The notes below the pieces were generated by a model, which was not told the origin of the DNA, made no database searches, and was given only the letters and a program-made list of their open reading frames with translations. DNA of 64,000 nt from Tranzscheliella williamsii (Eukaryota > Basidiomycota > Ustilaginomycetes > Ustilaginales > Ustilaginaceae), in the NCBI GenBank assembly GCA_023212725.1, contig JALBYF010000028.1:164931-228930 (forward strand). The letters run 5' to 3'. The position numbers and the translations under genes are program-made. This document shows, one piece after another, positions 43,320 to 54,942 of the stretch; the first letter of the stretch is position 1, and each line of letters opens with the position of its first letter.

Positions 43320-45716
43320 ATGTTTTCCGTCGGGGCCAACAATGCAAGGCTCATGGACATTTATGGCAACCCATCCGAGCATCGAAACACATCTAAGGAA
43401 GGCAACATAGACAAATACAAAACGACCCAAGGTATGAGGCTTGACGCTCCCGCGACAGCACCCTCTGCACCATGGAAGCCAAGATTCATGCGGAAATTGG
43501 GCACTGGCGACGATGACGACGCGAGCCCTTGTGGCAGAAAGGTCAACCAGGGCAAATTCTCTCGCGAGAGATCAGCCATGCTCGCCGTCGCTCAATCTAC
43601 CGTTCAGGCTATCACGGAAAGTGGGCAGAAACGGTCTGACCCCACCGAAGAAGCCGCTCTACCGACTGGCTCTGGTGAGCGACAGACAGAGAACAGCCTA
43701 CGAACTACTTACGACGCGCATAGTCAGAGCCGCGACATTTTCGGCGAGGAGGGTCTCAGGGCCGGCCTGCGCCACGTTGGAGTCGACACTGGTCAGAGAG
43801 AGTACCGAAGCGGTTCCGTGGGTTCTGCCTCCGAGATACTGCGCGAGACGTCCGGACAAAGCACCGAAGATCCGGCTGATCAGCAACGGTTTCCATTGCA
43901 ACCGGGCGGAAGCTTGACCGGTCGGAGCCTACGTACGAGGGACAGACCGAAGATCAACCTACACCTTCTCGAAGATGACGCAATGCAGGGCACCAATGTC
44001 TATATCACTAATCTGCCCAAAAAGTAAGCAACAATAACCCCGATTCGTCGGTTGGTGTAAAACCGCGATAGGACGACCAGCTGACCTTATTTTTACTTTA
44101 TTACTCGATTGTACTCCTGTGGTTGTGGTAGCACGGATGACGACGCGCTCTATACGATTGGTTCTGCCTGTGGTGCAGTGATTAGCCACAAAGCCATGCT
44201 GGATACCAACACAGGCTTTTGCAAAGGATTCGGCTTCCTCATGTACGCCACGCGAGAAGAGGCTTCCCAGGCGATTGAATGGCTCAGTCAAGTTGGCCTT
44301 GCCTCCTCCTTTGCCAAAGAGTCTTACTCGGCGCGCCTTCGACGTATGGCTGATACGAGCTCGACCAATGTTTACCTGAGCAATTTACCGCTCAAGTTGA
44401 CAATCCAGCAACTGGAACAGCTCTTCAACCCTCACCGTATTGCCAGCCTGAAGATCCTCAAGAATGCCAACGGGGAGAGCAGAGGCGTTGGATTTGTGCG
44501 GCTCTTTAGTCGCGCCGCTGCGCAAGAATGTATTGACCGGCTTCATGGCCGCCTCCTCCCGGGTACCACGCAACCACTTCAGGTACGATTTGCCGACAGC
44601 GAAGAACAAAGGACCCTCAAGCGTGTGGTCCATCAGAAGCAGACGCCGGACTGCTTGTCGTCCCAGCAGAGGGAAGCTTTTGCGGCGAGTCTCGCTGACT
44701 GTCACTGTTCGACTACGGGGCTTGCCGGACAAGCGGATTGTAACGAGCACTCGCGGCTGAAACTGCTGACACGGTTTCTCAATGGTTTGGCCGATCATAG
44801 CGATGTACCAAGCCCGCATGACCCAGTCTCTAGGAGGCCCATCGACAGCCTGGAAGGCTCCCACGCTATGACAGAGAAGCAGTACGCACGTGAGGCTGTG
44901 CCGATGCGACGCAGCTATTTAGAGCGAAGCATTCCCAGCTTGCCAGCTTCTACGGCAGCTCCACCACAGCGCATGCCGACTGTGGGGATGCCGTATCAAT
45001 TTAGCCAGCCCATGGACGACAACCGCTTCCACAGTTTTGGCTCTGACCGAAACGGGTTTTCTCTGAGCCCACATCCTGCTTCAATCGCTTCGAGCCAGGC
45101 CTATGCACAGCATTGGTATCCTGTTCCGCACGACATAGGACCCTTATACAATGGCTCGCTGCTCAGTCCGATGCTACGGCCCGCTGAGGCAATGCTGCCG
45201 CACCATGTCCACTTCAATCCGTCCGATGCTGAGTATCTCCATCGCGATCCATGGGAGTTTATGGCGATGGTGAAGCCACCCTACGCCTACGACATTATGC
45301 TGCAGGCCAACTTGAATGCGCAGGCAGAGGCGCTGCTGCAAATGCAAAAGGCCGAAGCTAGCATGCCCGAAGCGCAACAACGCAACCAGCAAGATCAGCA
45401 CCCTTTTATACCGCAGTATCCCAGCCCTCCGCTTCCGTCGCTCGAACGTTCTAGAGAGCACCGACAGTCAAACACAAACATGGAAGCGAAGACAAAAGCA
45501 AACACGAACCCGACTCAAAGGGTTGTGTCAGATCCACTCGCCCTGAAACGCACCAGCAAGAGCCTAGGAGAGGCACTGGGGATCTCGTGGAGACACCGGG
45601 CAGCTATATCGGCAGACAATTCGCTGGAGGAGGGACAAATCCAACGAGACAATCACGATCGCTCTTTTGACGAGAGCAGCAGCATCGACTTCCAAATGGA
45701 CGCCAATGCGTGCTGA
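43320..45716 (+). CDS. Two-RRM RNA-binding protein, RBMS/MSSP-like, 2 exons
   Basis: Exons 43320-44023 and 44132-45716, 762 residues; intron 108 bp, GT-AG. The join completes RRM1: NVYITNLPK-NTDDDALYTIG, with RNP1 as CKGFGFLMY (about 226-300). RRM2 follows directly (NVYLSNLP, then SRGVGFVRL, about 310-390). The close spacing and the motif NTGFCKGFGF match the RBMS/c-myc single-strand-binding family and its fungal relatives. The N-terminal 225 residues are disordered; the C-terminal 370 residues are Gln/Pro/Ser/His-rich with an HVHFNPSDAEY patch. Probable role: cytoplasmic or nuclear binding of AU/U-rich RNA; targets unknown. The intron lies inside RRM1, so intron retention would truncate the protein before any complete RRM. 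Confidence 0.85.
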
Positions 45717-46583
45717 GATGTCTTCTCTATCTTGGCCCCCGTGTCTAGTTCTGCTCTGCAATCAACAGATCATGCGCAGGCTCTCCTTGATGTCGAGCTT
45801 GTGAATGGGAAATCACAATGATACCTTTGTAAATAGGCTTTGCTCGTAAATCACGCACATGCTCCCTGGTTGACTATCGTAACCATGATATTGGGGTGGG
45901 CGTAACCGGGTTGTAAGATCCGGAGGCCCATCTGATGAGGCGATCTATCGGCCGGTAACATGTCTATCACGTTTGGACAGTGTCAGATTCGCTGTGTTCG
46001 ACAACGTGGTGGCGTGTGCGGCTGCCCTGGTGATGTCTAGGAAACGTCTTCCCTGGCCCGTTTCGCTACAGAACAAGGATGTGGTCCTTGCCTCATGCAG
46101 CGTTGACCCCACAGAAAAGCAAACGCACGAGCCGACGCCAGTATCTTTACAAAACGGTTTGCGATCCACCTGCTTTGGGATAGGCCCCTTTCCAGTCGGA
46201 TAGGATTCCACTCGGGCCGATCTGAGATGGCGATCGATGAGCGTGATTGCCGCTCTTTCTGTTGCGAGCAGAGACCTCTCCACGAATTATTCAGAAGGAG
46301 AATGGATACAGCGCGACATTCACATTCATTTTAGAAGAGCAGCCATTTCTCGCATTCGTTGGCTGTGAATGGGATTAATGTGATTGCTGCTTGCTTGTGC
46401 TTGACGGCGCTTCCTTCTGACGTGACGGGCGCACTTGGAAGGAGGTCTTAAGTTACAGCTCGATGGAACGACTTCATTCTACGGATCCGCTACCATCTTC
46501 GCCCCTCACAAGCCTCTATGCAACGTGTCGCTGATTAGCATCCTGGCGCAGTCATCTGCCTCTCCCGCCACTGTCCCTTGACG
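45717..46583. other. Intergenic between tandem genes
   Basis: About 870 bp between the RBMS-like gene and Cho2. Short ORFs at 45945-46283 lack coding bias. No repeat, tRNA or skew flip is seen at this tandem gene end. Confidence 0.4.
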
Positions 46584-49500
46584 ATGAGCTCCCAACCGAC
46601 GCTTGGCCCCGCATCGGCAGACGGACTGCGCAACCGAACCAAAGCGGATACGCAGAGTCCGTCTCTCTCGTCCGACTCTACAAACACCTTCGACCACCAT
46701 GACCGCAAGAAGGAAACGGATCCGGTCAGTCAGTCCAACCTTCTCGGCAGGACCCCGGACGGTACAGGTAGGTTTCTGCTCCCCTCTTTCCCGCATTTCA
46801 ACGTGCATCACGCCCAGTTTGGCCGTCACGGCTTGCCGCGGCACAACTCTGCTGTCACACAGTTGGCATGCACTCAGCCTTGGCTTCCGCTCTTCCCTCC
46901 TGCCTAGTCTCCTAGCTTGCCCCAGGCCCGTCCGTTCCTGACCTGTCATGCGCCTTTTTGGACGTTCTTCGCTCCGTGCTCCCTCTCCGCCTTGCCCTTC
47001 CGCTTCGGATAATCTGGCTTCCGACCGGCCATGGTATTTCGCGCCCTCTCCCTACAGTGTTCATCGTACCGCATACCCCGGACATGCTCTCCTCTATCTT
47101 CGACCCACGACAGCCAAAGACACCGCTCGACATCCTCACTGTCGTTTCCCTCTCTCTGCAGATCTTGCTCTACTTTGCTCTGCCACGCCGCGTCTCGCAG
47201 ATTTTCTTCTTCATCTATTTTGCCTTCTGGCGTGCCTCCTACAACCTTGGTTTAGGATGGGTTCTAAAGCAGCAGAGCGAGAAGGGGTGGATCATTCAGC
47301 AGGTCAAGCAACGCGGATGGATGGATGAGAAGCGCCGTCCACGCGTCCATGAGTGGGTCAAAGAGCAGCTGGTCACCAAGATGGACAAGGACTACGTCTT
47401 CGAAGCCATGCCCCTCGATTACAACGTCTGGCTCATGTTCCGCAGCATCGTCGACGTCATCCTGCTTAACGACTTTGTGGCCTACTCCCTCTTCGCCTTC
47501 TCCTGCACCCGGCTGCCAGAAGGCCATTCGCTTGCCATGCACCTCCTCCGCTGGATCGCAGGCTGGGTCCTCATCTTCTTCAACCTCTGGGTCAAGCTCG
47601 ATGCCCACCGCGTGGTCAAGGACTATGCTTGGTACTGGGGCGACTGCTTTTTCCTATGCCTCCAGAGCCTCGTCTTCAATGGTGTCTACGAGATCGCCCC
47701 CGATCCCATGTATTCGATCGGTTACGCCGGCTACTACGGCCTTTCCCTCGTCAGCGGTAGCTATGCAGTCCTCTTTGTATCCCTCGCCGCCCACTTCTCG
47801 CAGTTTCTGTTCATGTGCTACTTTGAAGGCCCTCATATCGAAAGGACCTATGGCGAACAGAAACCCATCGCTGCAAGAGTACCTCTTCGTCAAGCTCCCT
47901 TTAACGAGGCGTCTCGTCAAGCCGCTGCCGACGCTGGCAACGCCTTGCCCCGCCAAGGCGACAAATATCCCGCTGGCGGGACCACTATCAGGGCTACTTC
48001 TCTGGACGACGAGCAAGCAGAGTTTGAGGGGCGCACTCCATGCCAGACTGAGGGGAGCACCGCCTTGACAACTGAAGACGAAATGACAGACGAAGACGAT
48101 GGCAAGATTCACTCGGCGATCAAGCAAAACACTCTAAGGACTGCCTCTTCCTCCAACGATGCGATCAAGAACCGCATGTCAGACATCAATAATGCACATG
48201 GTCAGCAACGGACTACGACCTTACACGATCTTCACTACCGCATCTTCCGCAAGGACACGGTCGTCTTTCGCAACCTCGATCTCATGCGGGGCAATGATTT
48301 CCTTCTCGTTGTCGCCTCTGTTTATGCCCTCTTCCCGCTTCTTCTCCCTTCGGCAGGGCACAGGACGCGCCTGGTCCTCTTGTTCCTGAATGCCCTAGCA
48401 TGGCGCACCTTCCATTCCCTCGGACTAGGTGTCGCCTTGTCTCGCCAGTCGCACTCCAAGTGGATCGTGCGGCACTTTGTCAAGAACTATCACTACTCCC
48501 ACCCCCAGGATGCCGTGATTGAAGCATTCGGCAACTGGAAGGTGACCTACAACACTTCCTTGGTCATGACCTACATCTCTTTCGCTGCGCTGGCCTGGAA
48601 CTGCTACACGCCCATCGGCCACCCTGACTGGACCGTCGGCCCGGAACTGCTCCGCCATGTTCTCGGTCTGGTCCTTATCGCCCTCCATGCGTGGACTGCC
48701 AACTCGTCCTACAACGTGCTTGGTCCGTTTGGATGGCTCTACGGCGACTTTTTTGTCGATGAATATCCTCACCAGATCTACTACACCGGCATCTACCGCT
48801 TCCTGAACAACCCAGAACGGAGTATGGGCGGCGCCGCCTTCTTTGGCATGGCAATGATCGCAGGCTCTAAGACCACTCTTGCGGTTGCGATTATCTCCTA
48901 CGTCGCCCACTGGGGCTTCCTCTCCTTTGTCGAAGGGCCTCACATGCGCAAGCTGTATGGCGAAGCCGTCCTTCGAAAGGACTCGGGCGTAACCAAGCAG
49001 CTCAAGTCACAGTGGGTGGCAGCTCGCCACTCGGACCTCTTCCGGGCTGCACAGGAGCATCCGACCGTCAAGACCGTGCAGGGCACCATCGGAAAGGTAC
49101 AGCGAGACGCCTCGGAGGTTTTCGAGGAGTTTCTGAGGCAGACCAAGCCAAAGTTTGAAGGAATGGTCGAGGATACCAAGCTGCTGCTGCAGCAGAGCAG
49201 GGACCGGCTACTGATCGTCCGCGTGCAGGACGACAAGACGCTAGAGTCCGGTGGCTTCGACAAGAAAAAGTACAAACTGGAGGTCACTTCTTCCAACAAG
49301 CCCGGCGAACCGGCGCGTTTCCACCTCGGAGAGCCGATCAAAGTTCACTGGTCGGCGCCGTCGAACCATTCGCGCCGCGACTGGATCGGGGTCTATGCGC
49401 TCTCACGGCTGGGTGGCAAGGAAGGAGCCGACCAGTCCTCGCTGGTCACCAAGATCTCGAACCACGGCTTGTGGCTCGGCGTGGCGGAGACCGAGTGGGA

Positions 49501-50083
49501 CGGCGACGTCCACACGGGGCCGCGCACCGCCGGGCTCGGGTCGGACGGAAACGCAGAGAACACCGGCGAGGTAGTGGAGGGCACCTCTGTCTTCCAGGGC
49601 GACAAATTGCCGTGGGTGCCGGACCTATATGAGTTCCGGTACCATCACGACGGCAAGTACAATGTACTTGCACGGTCGGACCCGGTCGAGATCTACGTGC
49701 GTAGATTGAGTGCAGACAAGCGCGCCACCGAGGCGGAGGAGCTGGAGGAGGCCTGTTCGATCGTGCGCGAGATTGTGCATTGGTCGAAGCCGCGGGTTAA
49801 GCCGCAAAGGTTGTCGATCTGTTCGGCGCGGCCAGATGTGCAGGCGCTGGCGGGCGGTGACGGTGCGGCTCCGCTCGTGCCGCCCGCCGGCAGTGACCCC
49901 GACGACTTCGCCGTCTGGGACGCGCGCCAGGCCAGGCGCATCTCGCTCGGCATCAAACACGCTTTCGACACCGAGCTCTCCCCCGAGGTCGTCATCGCCC
50001 AGGCTAACGTCCGCCACCTCGCCTCCGCCGTCATACACGCCAGCCGCCTCCTCCAGCCCGGCTTCCAGCCCATGATGTCCTGA
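46584..50083 (+). CDS. CHO2: Phosphatidylethanolamine N-methyltransferase Cho2, 2 exons
   Basis: Exons 46584-46767 and 47058-50083, 1,069 residues. The 290-bp intron is GT-AG (donor GTAGGT), and the join gives GRTPDGT-VFIVPHTPDML, the conserved start of the fungal Cho2 core. It makes the first SAM-dependent methylation of PE on the way to phosphatidylcholine in the ER membrane. Two PEMT repeats of several transmembrane helices each are visible (first about 60-300 with NDFVAYSLFAF, GYAGYYGLSLVSGSYAVLF and FVCYFEGPHIE-like ends; second about 440-690 with GIYRFLNNPERSMGGAAFFG and FVEGPHMRKLYGE). The C-terminal 300 residues carry the soluble domain usual for fungal Cho2 (RDWIGVYAL, LYEFRYHHDGKYNV, ARSDPVEIYV). 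Sense strand flips G-rich to C-rich near 49868. It converges on Npr3. Confidence 0.93.
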
Positions 50084-50439
50084 CCCGCCATCATCCCCCG
50101 CTCCCCGCCATGTGGCCGCACTGCCCGCCCCCGCCAATCGAGGCCGTAAGCACCAAAAGCGTATCCAACGCCGCCCGCGACCGCGTCGCTAGTCGCAGCT
50201 GTCTCGCCGCGAACCACCGCGCCCGTGTTTCTGCAACAATGTACAGTCTGAGGAAAATCACGCCGTTTCGAGTAACGCTTGTCCTAGTCATGCCGCGCTG
50301 TGCTTCGGAGTTCACACAGGGGCGGAGTGGAAGAGAGGAACTACATACGTGTGCGACTGTGCGGTGGCTACGAGCTGCAACGGGACAAGTACGGTTGGAG
50401 GGTCGGCGTCGTCGCTGGCGGGGGCTGGCGGCGGGCACG
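50084..50439. other. Convergent intergenic region
   Basis: 356 bp between the Cho2 and Npr3 stops. The plus strand is C-rich to about 50240 and G-rich from about 50310. ORFs crossing it are GC-bias shadows. Confidence 0.4.
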
Positions 50440-53400
50440 CTACGGGTGCATGAAGGTGACGATAGCGTCGCGGAAGACGTTGAGGAGGCGGCGGATCTCC
50501 TTGCGGCGCATCTTGACGCGGTACTCGATCTCGTCGATCGTGTGCTTGCCGTTGAGGTACGGGAGCAGCCGGAAGAACTTCTTGACGGTCAACGGGTCTT
50601 TGTCTGCGACCATGGTGGCGATGTACTCGTTCTCGCGCCGCGAGGCGCGCGCCGGCTCGATGATCAGACTCTCGCCGAAGCCCTCCTCCGCGTCGCCCAG
50701 CGTGCGTGCCTGCCGTTCGGAGGCGTCCTCGTCGTCATCCTCGTCTTCAACTTCCAGGGTATCGTCCACGTCCTCGCTGAACCCCGACGCGTCTTGTTCA
50801 CGTTGCCGACGCTGACGCCGCCGCCCTCCGCCACCACCAGAGGACGCCGACTGTGAAGACGAGAGCGACATGTCGGACGACGAGACCGATGCGGAGGAGG
50901 GCGAGCTGCACGTCGAGCTCGATCGCGACCGAGAGTGCACCGCGCTCGACGCAGTCTCGCTAGGCGGCGGCAGATCAGGCCTCTCGCTTGCCGTCGAAAT
51001 CCTTCGCCCTCCGGCGTGCTTTCCAACCTTCGAAGCGCTGCCACCCGTGATGCTGGAAGTCTTTTGCGGCGCGTGACGTGCTACAGCAGACTCCGTAGGA
51101 CCAGACGTCTCGGGCTGCGCATGCCTGTCGGTTGTATTGAGGAGTGACCTCGGCTCCGAGCCCGCCGCTAGTGCCGGCGTGTCCAGGCCTTGTTCCTCCG
51201 CTACATCGTCGTCATCAATCTCTACTTCGGCATCCCAGCCAAACCCGCGTACTCGCATCCGGGCTTTGGAGGGCGAGCGTGACCGGGCCGCACTGTTCCT
51301 GCTCGCGGTCGTGCTGCGCCTCGCGCGGGGCGGCAACGAACCTTCTGCGCTCGAAGAGCCTCCCGACCGGCCTCCGACAGAGCGGTCTCGAATGTACGCC
51401 GGGATGTTATGCCCGGCACCGTGCAAGATCGGCGTACCAGGCCGACTTTGCTGGGACCTGTTCGGCGTCATGCCGAGGCCCTCACCCCTGCTCCGCGCGC
51501 CTCCAGCAGTGCCACGGCCTGACGATGACGAGCCAAGGGTCTCTACGGTGCCGGCGCGCGAGCGCGAGCTGATACCAACGTCGCTGTGGCTAGCATTGCT
51601 GAAGCTGACCGACAGTCTCGGTGCGGCGGTGGAAGGCGATCGAGATCGTAGGACAGGCCGTCGCTCGAACTTGATCTCAAGCGGCGGCGGCTTCGAGGCG
51701 GATTTCGGAGCGGAAAAAGCGGACGATTCCGAGGGCACCGGTTGACCCAAGTCGCTGGTCGATGAATTCTTAGTATGTTGGCGGTGTGAACCTCGATGGT
51801 GGTGATGGTGGTGGTGGCGATGGTGATGGTGATGATGCTCTTCTTGCTGCTGGCTATGCTGCTGGGCCTTTGCCTCGGCAACACCGTTGTCTGATTCGGA
51901 GGCAGCGATAGCAGCGGCCGCCGCTACGGTCTCGGCCATACTATCTGAATCAGCCAAGGTGGCAGGCCTTGAGACACTGAGCCCAGAAACCCTTGCAGCC
52001 ATTCCATCTACGCCTTGTTGCTGTGCCTCAGCATTGTGAGCCGTTGTCTGTCGCCCATGGAGGTCGCAGGATTCCTTGGAGCGCGATCGATCTCGCTCTC
52101 TGCTCCTTCCCCTAGATTCTCGATCCGCACTGACTCCCTGGTCAGTGCTACTGGTCGCAGCTTTTGCAGTGGCAGCTTCCACGGACGCCAGTTGTTTACG
52201 TTTCCTTTCTTCTTCGGCCTGTGAATGTTTCATCCGGCGAGCTTCAGCCTTTGCAGCGCGTCGCTGCCTCTTTTCTTTCTTGGCTCGATGGCGCTCATGT
52301 CTCTCGACACGTCTCTGCGCGGTCCTACGTTTGACGTCTTCGGTTGCGATGAGCCGAAGACGCACGTGGAGTTTGACGACTACGTCTCGTCTCAATAGCC
52401 AGATCAGAATGTCGAGTGCGAGCTCCTTCTGGTGGCGGCCGGGGAAGAGGGCACTTAGAGGACGTGGGGTCGCAGAAAGCTGCGAAAGAAAAACGGGAAA
52501 TGGCATCTGGTGCGGAAAGACGAGCGCCCAATGCCGGGACAAAGCCGGCAGACGTGCAAAGTCAAACAGCGGCGAAATCGCATATACATGTCCCGGCCTA
52601 GGCACATCAACGACACGAGCTTGCCGATAGTAGATCAAGTGTCGGATCATTGGATATACATCCTCGTATAGATCCCAGCCCAAAAGGTTGGCGACTTCGC
52701 TGAAGTTCAGAGTGCTGTACAGCCTCGGCTTGAAGAGCGATGTAAATTTCCGCGAGAGCTGTTCGAATCCATGGGCTTCATGTATCTGTCCAGGCGAACC
52801 AAGATCCGCTGGGCTATTCGTACCGTGTGTTTGCGCAGCTGCCGCAGCGAGGCTTCGGTGGTGATGATCATCCTCAACGTAGTCATGCAAGAGCAGAAGG
52901 GTCTTCCAGGGTAAAAGATAAGGACCTGTTGTCCGTGTCCACTCCTCGAAAGTTAATTCGTGCGGGCTGAGATTGAGAAGGCGGTCATATGTTCCTCCGT
53001 CGCCGTCTTCGTTGGTACCTTCCTTGCCCAAACCCGCAAACCCGCCTCCTGACAGAAAGACAGGGTCGTTGGGGTCAAGTTCTGTCTCGATATCCGAAAC
53101 TTTAACCATATTACTTGGGTTCTGAAGAATTGGAGGCAGCTGCAGATGGACTTCCATACGGTCGTTAATGGTGAGGAAAGCATCTGAGGACGTGCTGAGG
53201 CTCCTGTGAAGTTCCCGGATGCATCGAGCGAGCGAAGAAACTCCGAGGCATTGAGCTGCGTAGGCTGAGTAGGATTGACCATCGTCCATACAGCGTTCAC
53301 GAAGGGAGAGAAGCTTCTCGGTCTCGCGGCCGATGTACTCGGCTCGGACCTGTTCAGCAAACAAGGCTGCTGTAAGCTTAAAGACGATGTTGTCGTAGAA

Positions 53401-54471
53401 GAGCTGCAGCCAAGATGAAAGATCCATGCCGGCCAGAGCTGATGAAGGGTCAGGACGGTCCAGCACAAGTACTAGATGGAACTGCGTCAATGGACCAAAT
53501 GATCTGGCGGTCGAGCTGGCTGGTTGCTCGGTCCGAGGTTGGGTCAAATTTGGCGAGATTTCCCGGCCTGAATGGCGTAGGTCAATCTCTTTCTGATCCT
53601 GCTTGGTTGCCTCAGGCGCCGTGACGGGATCGTAGGGCTGGATCTCTTTCCGCAGTCCGGATCTGCCTCGTTCTTGAAGGTCGTCCTCACTGCTGACTTC
53701 GCTTTCACGGTTCCCTTGCTCGGATGCGCCCCACATGCCCTCTTTTCCAATGCATACAGGATGCCCCAAGAACGCCAGATCATCTACGACGAGTTCGAAT
53801 TTCTGATGGGCGAGTTCCGGCCGAGGGTTGAGGATGCTAGAGAGAATGTCGACGTCGTAGCCTAGATAGGTCTTGTAAGCTCTGGCGGCCTTCTCTTCAC
53901 GCCTTGCCTTCTCCTCAGGCGAGACTTGATGTGAGGTGCCTAGATCCGAGTCTGCGCCTTTATCGTTGGTACCTGCAAACTCGCGTTGAGTGCTGCCATT
54001 GCGCTCTGCTGAGCGTAGACTAGATGTGGCCTCATCTACATCTAGAAGCGGGTTGCGTGCTTTGCTTCTGGACCTCGCTATTGGTGTACCGGCTCCCCTG
54101 AATCTACTCCGGGATCCTACTGTCTCGGATTTGCCGGCAGGGAGGGATTGGTAGTCGTCATCCTCTGCGACCGAGGCATCCGAATCGTCAGCATCTGAAG
54201 ATGTAGGGGTGTCACTTTGCCCCTGCGATCCTGAAGCGTCGTCTGCGTCCTCCTCGTCGTCTTCATCGTGTCGATCCCACCTTGCTTTCTGACGAACAGG
54301 GTCAATATCATCATCCGCCTGAGGCTTTCGGTGTGATGACTGACGTTCGGTATAGTACTTGATTTTGGAGTAGCGCTTAAAGATTCTAGGGTTGTTGGGC
54401 CAGCGAAACACGATATGAGAGCCTCTGGACGATGAGGTCGCCAGGATCACACCGAGGAGAGGCTCCGTCAT
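50440..54471 (-). CDS. NPR3: Npr3, GATOR1/SEACIT subunit
   Basis: Single exon, 1,343 residues from ATG 54471 (MTEPLLGVILATSS). The N-terminal longin-like segment (GVILATSSSRGSHIVFRWP) and NPRL3 core are present: FELVVDDLAFLGHPV, TQFHLVLVLDRPDPSS, LYYDNIVFKLTAAL-like helices, and FTSLFKPRLYSTLNFSEVA with the following winged-helix region. The C-terminus (DPLTVKKFFRLLPYLNGKHT, IDEIEYR, RRKEIRRLL) is the last conserved Npr3 motif. With Npr2 and Iml1 it forms the GAP complex that turns off Rag GTPases and TORC1 when amino acids are short. Long disordered inserts include a 15-residue His/Arg run at about 877-893 and a Ser/Arg-rich linker at about 900-1200. In yeast Npr3 has 1,146 residues. Sense strand shifts to C-rich in the last 200-250 bp. 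Confidence 0.9.
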   Translation of the reverse strand: MTEPLLGVILATSSSRGSHIVFRWPNNPRIFKRYSKIKYYTERQSSHRKPQADDDIDPVRQKARWDRHDEDDEEDADDASGSQGQSDTPTSSDADDSDASVAEDDDYQSLPAGKSETVGSRSRFRGAGTPIARSRSKARNPLLDVDEATSSLRSAERNGSTQREFAGTNDKGADSDLGTSHQVSPEEKARREEKAARAYKTYLGYDVDILSSILNPRPELAHQKFELVVDDLAFLGHPVCIGKEGMWGASEQGNRESEVSSEDDLQERGRSGLRKEIQPYDPVTAPEATKQDQKEIDLRHSGREISPNLTQPRTEQPASSTARSFGPLTQFHLVLVLDRPDPSSALAGMDLSSWLQLFYDNIVFKLTAALFAEQVRAEYIGRETEKLLSLRERCMDDGQSYSAYAAQCLGVSSLARCIRELHRSLSTSSDAFLTINDRMEVHLQLPPILQNPSNMVKVSDIETELDPNDPVFLSGGGFAGLGKEGTNEDGDGGTYDRLLNLSPHELTFEEWTRTTGPYLLPWKTLLLLHDYVEDDHHHRSLAAAAAQTHGTNSPADLGSPGQIHEAHGFEQLSRKFTSLFKPRLYSTLNFSEVANLLGWDLYEDVYPMIRHLIYYRQARVVDVPRPGHVYAISPLFDFARLPALSRHWALVFPHQMPFPVFLSQLSATPRPLSALFPGRHQKELALDILIWLLRRDVVVKLHVRLRLIATEDVKRRTAQRRVERHERHRAKKEKRQRRAAKAEARRMKHSQAEEERKRKQLASVEAATAKAATSSTDQGVSADRESRGRSRERDRSRSKESCDLHGRQTTAHNAEAQQQGVDGMAARVSGLSVSRPATLADSDSMAETVAAAAAIAASESDNGVAEAKAQQHSQQQEEHHHHHHRHHHHHHHRGSHRQHTKNSSTSDLGQPVPSESSAFSAPKSASKPPPLEIKFERRPVLRSRSPSTAAPRLSVSFSNASHSDVGISSRSRAGTVETLGSSSSGRGTAGGARSRGEGLGMTPNRSQQSRPGTPILHGAGHNIPAYIRDRSVGGRSGGSSSAEGSLPPRARRSTTASRNSAARSRSPSKARMRVRGFGWDAEVEIDDDDVAEEQGLDTPALAAGSEPRSLLNTTDRHAQPETSGPTESAVARHAPQKTSSITGGSASKVGKHAGGRRISTASERPDLPPPSETASSAVHSRSRSSSTCSSPSSASVSSSDMSLSSSQSASSGGGGGRRRQRRQREQDASGFSEDVDDTLEVEDEDDDEDASERQARTLGDAEEGFGESLIIEPARASRRENEYIATMVADKDPLTVKKFFRLLPYLNGKHTIDEIEYRVKMRRKEIRRLLNVFRDAIVTFMHP

Positions 54472-54942
54472 CTTTCCCGAGACGAGCAGGGAAACTGTCT
54501 CGCAGCGACAAGCAAGAACGCGCGACAATGCGCGCGAGCCAGTCTCGATCTAGCGCGAGTCAGTGAGCAAGCATGGTTTCGGGCTCGCCGCTCTTGGGCC
54601 GGTCGGATCTGATGCGAGGGGGAGAGCGCGTTGATGTTGGCGAAGATCGAGGAACTATTACTCCCTGCCTTGCCGTAAGAGTGTGAGTGTCACAGCTACA
54701 ATCAAGTGTCAGTTGGGTGGAGGATCATCTTCCAGAATCACGAAAATCGTGATGGTGAGTGTGAGTGTGCATCAGCATGCCGTTCGGAGGCAGATACGGT
54801 GCGTTGTTAAGCCCAGCGCACGGGCTTGTGATTGGGAAGCGAAATGCAACTTTCGAAGGCATCACAGTCGCATCGGCAAGTCCGATCCTTCTCTCTTCTA
54901 TCACCACATTCTCACGCCACAAGGGGACTATACAACGTCAAG
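54472..54942. promoter_or_regulatory. Divergent promoter region, Npr3 / Emc3
   Basis: 471 bp. Contains GTGTGAGTGTCACAG at 54680-54694, the palindrome ATCACGA-aaa-TCGTGAT at 54737-54753 and GTGAGTGTGAGTGTG at 54755-54769, all within 90 bp. Paired palindrome and simple repeat between two divergent starts suggest a regulatory site; this is inference. Confidence 0.5.
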
